Shown here: one piece after another, positions 1-10,139 of the stretch
Position numbering within the stretch: the first letter of the stretch is position 1
Layout: every line of letters starts with the position of its first letter
NCBI GenBank assembly: GCA_963662175.1
Contig: OY759221.1
Coordinates: 23,733,027-23,797,026, forward strand
Reading direction: 5' to 3'
Origin: Aradus depressus
Lineage: Eukaryota; Arthropoda; Insecta; Hemiptera; Aradidae
DNA: 64,000 bases
Program-made: the position numbers and the translations under genes
The notes under the pieces: model-generated
The model's input: the letters and a program-made list of their open reading frames with translations, nothing else
Database searches by the model: none
Told to the model about the DNA's origin: nothing

Positions 1-59
1 AAATAAATAAAAATGCGATCAGTCAGTGAGTCACCTTCTAACAATAATGTACTCTTAAT

Positions 60-340
60 GTAATAAAGAATTTATTATTTGTTATTATTAACTCCAATAT
101 GATAGTCTCAAGGACGTGTTAGAAACTTAAAGAGACGCTAAGCGTAAATAAAATTAGCTCTTAATCAAAGCATCAATCCATTTATTGTGCTTAGGAAGTA
201 CTTGAGGAGCTTAGCTGCTAAGCAGCTGATAGGAAGCCGGGTTTTGGGGCTGATCCCGTCTTCAGCCAGACATCCCTTATCTCATCCACCAACTCATGAT
301 AAACCCCTCTGTCAAATATAGTGATGAAACTAAGCGAGTA
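60..340. other. No gene recognised
   Basis: AT-rich with a GC-richer patch near 200-300; no frame, repeat or end signature recognised. Confidence 0.4.
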
Positions 341-580
341 ATTTTCTTGACTAACTCTGGCGCTTATGACTTTCAAGTCTATTTTCTTGACTAACCTTGG
401 CGCTCATGGTTTTGAAGTCTATTTTCTAGACTAACCCTGGCGCTCATGGTTTTGAAGTCTATTTTCTAGACTAACCCTGGCGCTCATGACTTTGAAGTCT
501 ATTTTCTAGACTAACCCTGGCGCTCATGGCTTGAAGTCTATTTTCTAGACTAACCCTGGTGCTCATGGCTTTTAAGATTA
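341..580 (+). repeat. 40-bp tandem repeat, six units
   Basis: Unit CTAACCCTGGCGCTCATGGT plus TTTGAAGTCTATTTTCTAGA, repeated with exact 40-bp spacing (unit marker at 361, 401, 441, 481, 521); the last unit is partial. No spacers, so not a CRISPR. Confidence 0.9.
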
Positions 581-659
581 TTTTAAAAAAATATTTTTAA
601 TTGACTATTATTTAAATTACCAAAGACCGGACATTTTTTTATTATTTGAATAAATTTAT

Positions 660-1510
660 TTTATTACTTATTTACATATTCTCAACGACAGGACATTTGT
701 CACTAGTGATTGTGATGTTGAGCCCACCGCTTCCCACCGAAGTGTGTGGCTGTACTGCTGAGGTAGGTACGTGACCGAAGAGGAGTCCAGGCTAGTCCTG
801 GAGCAGGTCCCTCTGCCATGCCCGCTTGAGACGTCGTGGTGGATTTGTGGGGAGAGTGTTCGTGGATAATTGCAGAATAAGTGGATTGGCGTGATGATGG
901 AGTTTGTCGTGAAGATTTTGATATCGTGTCCTAATAACAGAGAGTACAAATGGGATGTTGAGGTCATTATGTAGTGTGAGGTTGGAAACGTAAAATGGCG
1001 CATTGGCAATGTGGCGTAGTATGATGGATTGTATTGACTGAAGGCGTTGTATGTTTGATTTTTCGGCTGATCCCCATATCTCGATGCCGTAAGTCCAGAT
1101 GGGTTTATGTATAGTGTTGTAAATGTGAAGTTTGTTTTCAAGTGATAATGTCGATCGTCGTTCGATGATTGATTCCAGTTGTCCAAATCGTCTTTTGAGA
1201 TCTGTGCGTTTCAGTCTGATGTGAGTTGTCCAACTTAAACGTCTGTCTATATGAAGTCCTAGATATCGGACAGTGTCGGATGCAGGAATGGGCTGGTTGT
1301 TAATGTAAACTGGTGGACAAGTGTTGTGTCTGAGGCTAAATGTGGTTTGCAGAGATTTGTCTCTATTAATTTTTATTCTACACTTGTTGACCCAATCTGT
1401 TAGCTGGTGTAAATTTTTCTGTAAGTGTGAGCTTGCTTGTGTTGGGTCTGAGTGTGTTGAGAGAATGGCTGTGTACGTCAGCGTACGTAGCGACTAGTGT
1501 GTTGTCGTGC
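660..1510 (-). pseudogene. Jockey-like LINE reverse transcriptase, 3' fragment with frameshifts
   Basis: The minus strand reads TDWVNKCRIKINRDKS, VRYLGLHIDRRLSWTTH and LENKLHIYNTIHKPIWTYGIEIWGSA, the fingers-to-thumb region of a Jockey-clade RT. The catalytic YADD box is recognisable near 1470-1490 but has an extra base. Further frame changes occur near 1060. The 3' end lies near 660, where TTATTTACATATTC mirrors the tail of the copy at 36.5 kb. Confidence 0.82.
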
Positions 1511-1537
1511 TAAATAAATTAAATCAAGATTGTTGCA

Positions 1538-1760
1538 GGGGGTGTCCAAACTTTTAAGCTAGGCCCGGCCCTACATTGGGCAGTCCTTTACTTATCGTCA
1601 AGATATATTCAGACATGCCACTATGACTGCGGCGTGCGCGGCTGTGAAACAATACGTGACTGCGACATATCAAATGGTCGTCAGTTTCCTCTAAACTCAT
1701 GTTATGTTCCATAAGTTCCTCAATCTTTGTAACTCTGTTAAGGCTGATTTCTCAAGGGGA
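1538..1760 (+). mobile_element. Possible hAT end fragment
   Basis: CAGGGGGTGTCCAAACTTTT resembles Charlie-type hAT ends. GC-richer than the flanks; no matching right end found. Confidence 0.3.
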
Positions 1761-2283
1761 CAATTTGTTCTTTTTAAAGGTTTATTTTTTTTGTCGAGGG
1801 TTTTTAAAATTTTAATTTAATATTTTTTCTACAACTTTTATTTAAAGAGATTTTTTATTAGTCTATATAGGTGGTATCTTGTAAAATGTACAGATCTATT
1901 TTAGCGCATTTGACATCTTCATTTCAAATTCATCGCTACAATGGTTTCTGAGTTGAAGAGTTCGAAGTAGAAGTGCCTCTAGGATACAAGATGAGAGATA
2001 GGATTGGTTTAGTGTGAGGAGAGTCTCTGTGGACAGAGGCTAGATGGAGCTATGGCCAGTTAAGTGATTGGTACTCTCGCATTACGCTAATGGTCCTACA
2101 GACAAGTACCTTTCTCCACCACACCACAACCTTCAGCCCTAACCTCATCACCCTCTTCTATCTGGTCATCCCATAAGTAATGTCCCTTTTTGTATTCTCA
2201 GATAAAAAAGTAATAAAAAAAAGTCACCGGTGAATCACTGTGTACTTCCATGCTATGAATTAATGAGCTTAATTATAATTCTT

Positions 2284-2495
2284 AAAAATAAAGAAAACGT
2301 ATGTTTTAAAAAATATTGTCTATTTCACAAATAATATATAATATGGGAGTACTTTCGGTATTGCTACCATCTTCAGCCACGACTTAACAAATACAGTATT
2401 TGTTGAAGATGGTAGCAATACCGAAAGTACTCCCATATTATATATTATTTGTGAAATAGACAATATTTTTTAAAACATACGTTTTCTTTATTTTT
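2284..2495. repeat. Perfect 91-bp inverted repeat (foldback element)
   Basis: Bases 2284-2374 are the exact reverse complement of 2405-2495, with a 30-bp loop that itself contains a small palindrome (ACAAATAC/GTATTTGT). Perfect arms in such AT-rich DNA imply a recent origin. A hammerhead-like motif overlaps the left arm and loop. A shorter degraded relative without the motif lies at 24025-24115. Confidence 0.9.
2343..2380 (-). ncRNA. Hammerhead ribozyme-like motif in palindrome
   Basis: On the minus strand: GTGG, CTGAAGA, extra T, stem II GGTA-GCAA-TACC with a GNRA tetraloop, GAAA, minimal stem III AG/CT, then C17 and CCAT pairing with GTGG (one G-U). All core residues are present. The opposite arm (+ strand, 2403-2426) has the same sequence but reads TTGAAGA, a change at core position C3. 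Confidence 0.52.
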
Positions 2496-2552
2496 ATCAA
2501 GTGTTTCACAATATCTCTGCAAAAATGTTAAGTATCATAATTCTTAAAGTTA

Positions 2553-2642
2553 GTTGTTATGACTCATACCCGGGCTTTAACTACAAGATCATATCGCCTA
2601 CTACCAGAGCACCCTTTCGTCACTCTGGAAGCATTCGACTAA
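2553..2642 (-). mobile_element. SINE tail fragment
   Basis: Minus-strand TTATGACTCATACCCGGGCT to TTCGTCACTCTGG, next to the LINE at 2650. Confidence 0.7.
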
Positions 2643-2649
2643 TATTCTC

Positions 2650-4095
2650 GTGACGGCAAAAAATCCCACCGCTTTGAATGAATCCATATCCAAAGCTCTT
2701 AGAATTTTAAACGAATGGCTTCTCATCAATGATTTAATGTTGAATGTGTCTAAAACAACTATCTTAAACTTCAAAAGTACGAATAAATTGCCAGAAGAGA
2801 AACAAACATTAACTGTAGACACTCTTTCCGTATCATTCAAAGATAATATAAAATTCCTAGGTCTCCATATTGATACGAAACTTACATGGGCTGAACATAC
2901 GGCTATTATCGGTAAGAAACTGAGTTCCGTTTGCTTCTTACTTCGAAATCTTAAAAAGATCGTGCCAAATGAAACGTTAACTACTCTATATTACGCCTAT
3001 TTCCATTCCATAATCAGTTACGGTTTAATACATTGGGGCTCATGCAGCTCGAGTATTAATATTTTCAGACTTCAGAAAAAAGCATTAAAAATTATAAACA
3101 ATATTACTCAAAGAACAAGCTGCAGAGAAATATTTAAACAACTTAAAATCCTGCCTTTGCCATCGCTGTTTATATTTGAAACATTAATGGTTATTAGGAA
3201 AAATATAAATATTTTACCTCGCAACAATACTAGTCACGATTACGATACTAGGAAGAAAGAAGACTTTCGAATAACTAAACATTGCTCTTCCCTTTTTGAA
3301 AAAAGTATAACTCATAAAGGAATTAATTTATTTAATGCCCTCCCCCACTTCTTGAAGTCAATAGATACAACAAAAAAATTTAAATTTCAACTAAAAATGT
3401 TCATGTTAGAGGAAACCCTTTACATGGAAACGGAATTTTATTCTCACTGTTCAAAAAGAATAATATAATCACAATAAAGAATCGTTTTTCATATCCAAAA
3501 TAATTATTTGATACAAAGCTTCCATTTTTATATTTTGGGCAGAGTTCCTCCACACCTTAAAAGTCAGTCCAATGTACGTTATTGTTTTATTTATTCATTT
3601 ATATATATATTTTTTATTTTAGACATTTGCATACATTCATTTTAGTTAATATATTATTTTTCATATATTGTTATAGTTACATTGTTTTCTTTCTTTTCTA
3701 TATCTCGCCACATTGGGACCTGATGATGGGACGTAAGAACGTCCCGTAACATCGTTGGGGGATAAAGACACATCCGAAGAGTTTTTTTTGAAAAATAGTT
3801 ATCTTAATGTGTATTAAATTGAAAAATGTGTCTACTTATTATGAACGTATCTTGTATTATTATTATTATTTTATATATACTCATATATTTTTAAGTATTT
3901 ATTTGTACAGTTTTTATTAATTTCATTTTACTTTTTTAATGGTTTTTTTGTTACAACTAATCATAGATGTGTTAGACTCAAGTAGTTATAAATCTAATAT
4001 ATAAGCTATCTTAATGTATAAATTCATTTGACGTATCCTATTACCATGTATTGGTTTAACGGAAATAAATTATTATTATTATTATTATTATTACC
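2650..4095 (+). mobile_element. 5'-truncated LINE with ATT-repeat tail
   Basis: An open frame of about 270 residues covers the C-terminal part of a reverse transcriptase. It has NEWLLINDLMLNVSKT after the lost catalytic box, FLGLHIDTKLTWAEH, then YFHSIISYGLIHWGS and LQKKALKII, typical of Jockey/CR1-type LINE thumbs. A 600-bp 3' UTR follows, ending in AACGGAAATAAATTATTATT and an (ATT)n tail. SINE tail sequence touches the 5' side. Related pieces lie at 35010-35395, 41750-42190 and 61757-61945. Confidence 0.82.
3711..3757 (+). ncRNA. Hammerhead-like core in LINE 3' UTR
   Basis: CTGATGA (3720-3726), extra T, a perfect 7-bp stem II GGGACGT/ACGTCCC with AAGA loop, GTAA where GAAA is expected, then AAC/GTT around a short loop. 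One core change and poor stem I. The paralogous UTR copies at 35060-35110 and 42065-42110 show more decayed versions. Confidence 0.4.
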
Positions 4096-4114
4096 TCATT
4101 TGAGTTATATAATC

Positions 4115-4440
4115 ACTTTTGATCCAGAAAATTGATTTCATATGATAAATAAATAAACAATATAGGTGTTGAGGATGGATGGTGGGGGGTGTCTTCTGGG
4201 AGAGTGGGGTGAAGTGTTTGAGTTTGAATGGTATCTGTTGACGTTGTTGGCAGGAGGACAATCGATGTCCGGCGTTCCGTCTGATAGGAGGAGAAACAGC
4301 TCGTGTGAAGCGGAGATAGCACAGGTTCCAACCATGCTAACAATGGAAGTCACGAGGACAATGCCGCCCCGTTTGCCTCTCTCACATGCAGAGCTTCACA
4401 ACTACCATCTGAGCAAAACATACCCACTCATAGTCAGTCT
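4115..4440 (-). other. GC-richer island, possible terminal exon, unresolved
   Basis: Composition is well above the flanks. Minus strand has two open readings: one with TSIVSMVGTCAISASHELF and SDGTPDIDCPP to a stop near 4140, another (GSCEALHVREANGAALSS then stop) behind a possible acceptor TATGTTTTGCTCAG. Neither joins a recognised gene. It could be an exon of a gene extending outside, or transposon sequence. Confidence 0.3.
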
Positions 4441-4744
4441 TGCCTGGTCAAAACCAGTCCTCTTAGAACAAACTGGACACCGGATAATCCTCCTAATCCT
4501 ATTAAAAAATATTAACAATAGTAATTGTAAGAAGAGAACTATTATTTATTTAGATAAATGTTTGTCTAACTAGTGCGGAAATTGGTGCTTTCTTAGAGAA
4601 CAAAAGCAACCACACTTGTTGCACACAACGTTTTTTCTATGACAAAAAAAAATGTCGTCGGTGAATCACCGGTTATGTACATCCCCATCAATAATTAATC
4701 AATTATGTTTTCGCAATCTTTGACTTACATTGTGGCTTCTGAAT

Positions 4745-5038
4745 TTTTTTTTTTTTTCCGGTATACCGGCCTCTGAAGGAGGCTCAAAAACACCCGTCCT
4801 CCGCGTAGGGGGGAATAAGAGCACAATATTATTCTCGTTCTAGTTTATTTTTCCCCGGCCTGCTGTAGAACCCGCCAATCGCCGGGGCGTCTGGCCGGGT
4901 CCCCCAACCTACTTTATCGGCGTCTCCCGAGAAAACTCGGGATCAGGCATCCAAGCTCTTGGCTGCGTTGCGCCGAGGATGGTCGCAGGTGGGCTGAGTT
5001 ACTAGCAACCCGCGGTCATCCCCGGAACCACGCTAAAC
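4745..5038 (-). mobile_element. GC-rich poly(A) retroposon with 14-bp target duplication
   Basis: A 294-bp insertion flanked by TGTGGCTTCTGAAT at 4731-4744 and 5039-5052. A T tract at 4745 on the plus strand is the poly(A) tail, so transcription is minus. It is far more GC-rich than its surroundings, with small hairpins (CCGGTATACCGG next to the tail; CGAGTTTTCTCG). It interrupts a family Y repeat. It may be a SINE, a truncated LINE 3' UTR or a processed RNA copy; no tRNA boxes were recognised. Confidence 0.8.
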
Positions 5039-5159
5039 TGTGGCTTCTGAATGCTCTTACTACATTTTGTATCGATAGATTCAATACATCGGCAGTTATT
5101 GGGATTATGAGTTGAGGTCTCTCTGATCTCCCTCTCCCCTTTGACTTATACCGCTAAAA

Positions 5160-5560
5160 ATTAATAAGTGCCTTCCTTATGAGTTTATGAATTTAAATAT
5201 GTCTTGACTTTCTCCAACATCAATTGCCATGTGTCCTTGTTTTGTGCTGCTGTCATCCAGTTACGGATCCCGATGCTTCTGGCGTCTTTTGCCACGCAAT
5301 CAGACCACCACAGCCTCGGTCTTCCCACTCTTCGACGTCCATATAAGGGCTCAGATAGAAGTTTTTTCGGGATCATATCCTCATGCATTCAGGTAGGTCT
5401 GCCCAGATTTACCACCGTAGCAATGTCTGGCTCGTTGTACAGCTCGTACACCTCCTGATTGGTTCTGCGCCTCCATTCTCCTCCGTCGCAAACGGGGCCA
5501 AAAATTCGACGGAGGACTTTTGGAGGTGGCGGTCCTCGGCTTTAGTTGTGGTCCATAGGC
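5160..5560 (-). pseudogene. RTE-clade LINE C-terminal fragment
   Basis: Minus strand codes RRIFGPVCDGGEWRRRTNQE, then PLYGRRRVGRPRLWWSDCVA and IRNWMTAAQNKDTW, parallel to the C-terminus of the intact RTE at 50-53 kb. A short deletion removes the RWAGHV motif and leaves an in-frame stop. Confidence 0.82.
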
Positions 5561-6079
5561 TAATACCGCCGAAATATAATATTAATCCCTATAGGGCTTC
5601 AAATTTACATATGAAATGGTGAACCATTCTAATGATGGGTCAGGTTAAATCCATGAATATCGTGTTCTTTTACATTTTTTTTATACTTTTAATTAATTTT
5701 TTTTTTTGGCACGGCAAGACTTTTATCAATTTTATAGGGTTAAAAAGAAGTAATCCTGATGTGGAGCCTCTAAATATATAAATTCAATTAGGGAGAAAAC
5801 ATTTTCTTCATTATTTAATAGACATTTTTCATCAACGAGAAAAAAAAAAAATTCTTGGTGAACCATCGACAATATACAATACTATCCCAACTCGATTTAT
5901 TTATAATTAACTAAGTTTTCACTATCCAATTAAACTACTTTCCTCTTCGACCAATTTGGCTGAAAATCAACTTACTCAGGGACTTCACAATCCTCACATA
6001 ATATTCTATATCGATGCATTCATTACAATACGCAAAGTCATTAATATTGTTGTGGAAAATGATTTAATGTGGTCAACTA

Positions 6080-6360
6080 GCAAAAAATCAAGTCAAGAGG
6101 GGAGAAATCACCCAGTGGCGACACTCCCTAGTCACTAATTTCCTCTCATTTGTAACTAATCACTGTCACTGCTCCTGCTAAGGAGGTCTCTAGGCCATTG
6201 ACGCTTAAGCCGTAATTGGGGAAGTATGGGAGGATGGAGGGCACGGACTATAGGATTATTGTGGGAACTAAGAAGGGAAAGTAATTTTTATGCTTGGATT
6301 TAACGACTTCGGTGACAAATGGTACATTAAGGTCAGTGTGAAGAGTTTTGTTGGAGGAGA
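6080..6360 (-). mobile_element. 3' fragment of the 46.8-kb Jockey-like LINE
   Basis: Shares the AGGGGAGAAATCACCCAGTG, GGAGGTCTCTA and TTCGGTGACAAATGGTAC blocks with 46755-47030 in the same orientation. Non-coding remnant. Confidence 0.7.
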
Positions 6361-6490
6361 AAAAATTTAAAATAAGAAATCACCGGTAATCATTTTGTAG
6401 GTTCGCCCTGAAGAGAATCACATCTTGTACCTACCTTTTTTCACAGGTTGTCAAATAAAATATAACCTGACCTCTCACGGATTTTTTTTT

Positions 6491-6540
6491 GTATTAGCTA
6501 GCCGGCTTTCGAGGTTGCCCTCATCATCAGGCAGTCTACA
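6491..6540 (-). ncRNA. Hammerhead ribozyme-like motif
   Basis: Minus strand: CTGATGA core at 6530-6524, extra T, stem II GAGG-GCAA-CCTC (GNRA loop), GAAA at 6510-6507, stem III AGC/GCT, UA. Stem I pairs only in its first two positions (GC/GC), then mismatches. Confidence 0.48.
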
Positions 6541-7048
6541 AAAGAAGCCATCCTTAAGCAACAAAAAACAAAAAACAGGTTCTATTGGTAACAATCATAA
6601 AATATAAAGGCAACAAACATTTACATAAATATAAATAAATTAAATGAAACCTGATAAAATAAAATATTTTTGAAATTAACTAATTAAACCTAATTAAAAT
6701 ATTTTAATAAATAAAATTTTAAATTTTTATAACAAAAATAAACTATAAATAAAGAAAATCATCTAAAAACTTTAACAACTTAAAATTTCATGGATGGGCA
6801 CAGCTAAGTTATTCCTGCCCCCCATCTGAATCACAACTGGGAGAACGGTGTACGTGAGACTGGACAAACCTCCCATCTAGAGTTGAGGAGGGGGGACTCT
6901 CTCTGTTATTTCAAACTCTTTATTTTTTGTTACGTTTTATAATTTAATGTATTTATATTTATTTAAATCTTTGTTGCCTTTATATTTTATGATTGTTACC
7001 AACAGAACCTGTTTTTGTTTCTTGTTGCTTCAGGATGGTTTCTTTTGT

Positions 7049-7094
7049 AGACTGCTTGATGATGAGGGCAACCTCGAAAGCCGGCTAGCTGACT
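7049..7094 (+). ncRNA. Hammerhead-like motif with damaged core
   Basis: Same stem II, GAAA and stem III as the left-arm motif at 6491-6540, but the core reads TTGATGA where C3 is expected. Stem I (AGACTGC with GCTGACT) pairs at five of seven positions. Probably inactive because of the C3 change. Confidence 0.42.
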
Positions 7095-7323
7095 CAACTG
7101 TGGGAGAGTCTTAAAAGTTGCCTAAATTTTTATTCACGTGGGCAGGGGTCTTTAACGAGTACCTGACATCGTACAGGCTCGGGACCATCGCTTAACGTCC
7201 CATCCGAAGGACGGCATGCTTAAGTTTATTTTACCTCCCAGATAAACTAAGGGCCTCGGCCGGGTTTCGAACTCACGACCTTGAGCTCAGAAAGCTAGCA
7301 CTCATACCTCTGAGCTACCGGCT
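7087..7323 (-). mobile_element. tRNA-derived SINE, distal end missing
   Basis: Minus-strand head and body, abutting the hammerhead foldback at 6440-7115. Confidence 0.8.
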
Positions 7324-7768
7324 ATTGTTTCTATATTGAAACGGTCTGTATTAGTAAGGTCTGTGTAAGAATTTTCGCACTTTTCACAATTTCAAAATCG
7401 CTTATGCGTACAATGCATTTTTCAGAATAAAAAAAAAAGATGTGGATAGGCAGGAAATAGATTCAACGAAAAGTGGCTTTCTCTGGCTGTCGTCCCCTTT
7501 GCGACTTAACCTAGAAAATTTGAATATAGTCTTTGTTTGACGAAACATAACAAGTTGATGGAAATATTGTATGTAAACAGAGGGATGTATAGCTGTATTA
7601 TTGAGTGGTGTAGCAAGCATCAAGAGCCTAGACTACATAGTAGCCTACAATAGCAATATCGACGTGGTACATGGTTCAATTACAGCCTCCCCTGTTTGCA
7701 AACACACCTGCCCCACCCTTCAACAAACAATCACAACTAGTTCTACATCCCCAGTCCCCCCTACCTCC

Positions 7769-7862
7769 TGGTGAATTTCGGGAGAAAATGAGCACGCCGT
7801 CCTTTGGATGGGACGTTAAACAATGATCCTGACGTCAGGTACTCGTTAAAGACTCCTATGAA
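7769..7862 (+). mobile_element. SINE body fragment
   Basis: GCACGCCGTCCTTTGGATGG to CAGGTACTCGTTAAAGAC, plus strand. Confidence 0.65.
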
Positions 7863-8358
7863 CTCCGCATCGAATGTCTGATTACATAACTTCCCTTATA
7901 CTTCGTATAGATGGTGAAATGAAATGAAATTATCTCTGCTTCTAAAAAATACGATTTCTATGTGTGACTATCTTTGTGTAATTGCGATAAACTTCGGAAC
8001 CCGTGATTTCGATGCGGTTTTCACCTAAATTTAGAAATTTTTCAAGGAAGGCTTTATATCATCACTCTTTACTATCCGGAGGCTTTGTAATTTTGCAAAT
8101 TTATTGTGTTTTTGATACATTCAATACTTACGTCGGCAGTTATTAGAGTTTTGAATTAAGCGCCCTCCCCTTTGACCGATTTGGCATAAAATCGACAGGT
8201 GTTGTCCTTATGGGGGTTTTGGTCACATACATAAAAAATTTTGTGTCGATAAAAAATATAATAAATATAATAAAAATGAAATACATGTTAATACATTACT
8301 ACTGCTATCAGACTGCATACACAAATCTTAAATATAGATTAAATATAAATAAATAAGG

Positions 8359-8445
8359 GCGCCTGTCGCTCAGAGGTAGCGTGCTTGGCAACTGAGCTCA
8401 AGATCGCGGGTTCGAAACTCGGCCGAGGCCCATAGGACTTTTCTC
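8359..8445 (+). mobile_element. SINE head fragment
   Basis: tRNA-like head with GTCGCTCAGAGG and GGGTTCGAAACTCGG. It lacks a folded mature tRNA pattern, so it is not called a tRNA gene. Confidence 0.65.
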
Positions 8446-8584
8446 TGAGACGACAAATAATATGGATTTTTCAGGTGTTAATACATTTTCACAGTAAATA
8501 TTAGCGTTTTATCGTCATGAAATAAAAAAAAAAATCACCGAATGTACTTCCCCAGTGCGAATGAAGTAAAATAGAAAAGAAGTA

Positions 8585-9238
8585 CAGTATAAACTCCATT
8601 TAACGCCACTCGATTTAACGACAAACTCCCTAAAACATCGAAATTACTTGAATCTGGTTGGTTTACCTTGTTGTCCATACAATGATACAGTCTATGTAGC
8701 ATCACACCCACTCTAAATAACGACAACAATACGTCATTACTAAGCAAAATACTTTCAAGTTGCCGAAATTAATAAGAACTGCAGCTGTGTAGGGTCTTTT
8801 GTTTGTTATTTTGTTGTGTTATTGTGCTATTGTCATCATACGTACCGAAGATTCTAAGAAATTCGTTCTTTTGTTTGTTGTGATTACCTTGCACGTGTTT
8901 ACCTCGGCTGCTAGAATTTTTGTATAACCAAGTTGATCCCACAGTATCCTAAGATATGAATAAAATACATAAGAAAATACAATTAAAATACTGGAGCAGC
9001 AAAAAACGTCAGACGATGATAACAGACAATACGCAATAAGCGTTGTTATTTGTATCAATATTAATGTTTGTTTTTTGTAAATTTTATACTTTATTAGTAA
9101 ATACATATTATAATTGTAAAATACTATTAAATGTAATGTAATATGTATTGATTTTTCTTCTCTTCATTTAACGACAATTCTCAATAACGCCATAAAATGC
9201 GCAGTCCCTTGAAGTGTCGCTATATAGAGTTTACACTG
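8585..9238. mobile_element. pogo/Tigger-like non-autonomous transposon
   Basis: Ends CAGTATAAACTCCATTTA and, inverted, CAGTGTAAACTCTATATA, flanked by TA on both sides (8583-8584, 9239-9240). Such ends and a TA target are usual for pogo-group mariner relatives. The interior has no transposase. Confidence 0.72.
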
Positions 9239-9239
9239 T

Positions 9240-9980
9240 AATTTATTTTGCAGTACAAGGTTTTTTTTTCAAGTTGAAAAAATGAGTAAAATAATAAAAA
9301 AAATATTGCGTAAATTATATGCTTATATTGCGTTACGTCAGACATTACTCGACCCTTTCTTTCTATCACAAAATTCAAAAGCGGAGGGCTTCAAAGGGGG
9401 GCTCCCCAATTTATGGACGGTCCCTGACAACCGAGACATATTCTCTTTTTTTGTAAAAATTTTCAAAATATAAGATGAGCTTGGATTCAGAATAGAAATA
9501 ATGATGTCTGATGTGCTCTCAATTAACTGAGTAGTTACTGAATTAGTTGAATTGTATTATGTTAATTAGCGTTGCGTTGCACTTTGTGCACTTTAAGCTG
9601 CTGATTGTTGCAGCTTTTAATTGGTCCTCACCTATAATTAATGTCAATTCAAATTGAGCAATAACTTATTTCTCCTTTATTAGCGCTAAACAGTTAATTG
9701 GAAACAATAATGTCTATTTAAAAAGGCCCATTTTACAGAACTCATCATTAATAAAACATGAGCTCACAATAATAGTTAAATCACAAACGGGTCTTATTCA
9801 CATGAGGTAACCATTCTTTATTATCTTTATTTAATTCATGTAAATAATTTATTAACAGTTTCATGTGCGTAAGGGGAAAGTTCGACCTTGTAGTAAGTCA
9901 GAGAAATGATAATCATTGCATTAAAAGAAATCGATAAGAAAAAACTTTTTTGAAAAGATCTGTAGGAGGCCACCCTCCAC
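9240..9980. other. No gene recognised
   Basis: AT-rich; a 63-codon frame at 9282 has no similarity. Nothing else is seen. Confidence 0.4.
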
Positions 9981-10139
9981 CCTGACTGAAAAAATAAGTG
10001 AGCTTTCTCACAAACATATTTTATAGCTTACCAATGGAAATTTTTGGTTATAAAATATGGATTTTTTAATGATTTTTGTCCTGGTCCACACAACGTAAAG
10101 TGTACATTATCTACATTGTTAATACATTCAAATGCGTGC

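Larger units (their letters stand above)
6440..7115. repeat. Foldback element with hammerhead-like motifs in both arms
   Basis: About 160-bp imperfect inverted arms (6487-6645 and 6940-7095) surround an AT-rich centre. The left end shares CACAGGTTGT and GACCTCTCAC blocks with the foldback at 39155-39475. The arms carry a tract of ACAAAAAACA/TTGTTTTT sequence. A SINE abuts the right end. Confidence 0.75.

Noticed and set aside
341..580. Regular repeats that could suggest a CRISPR array
   Set aside because: Units are contiguous without unique spacers, in eukaryotic DNA.
668..1186. 172-codon minus-strand frame as a gene
   Set aside because: It is mostly an out-of-frame reading of a frameshifted Jockey-like RT.
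8359..8445. tRNA-like sequence with box A and box B
   Set aside because: The same head occurs in all SINE copies and is followed by SINE body elsewhere; no clean cloverleaf with a matching acceptor stem was found.
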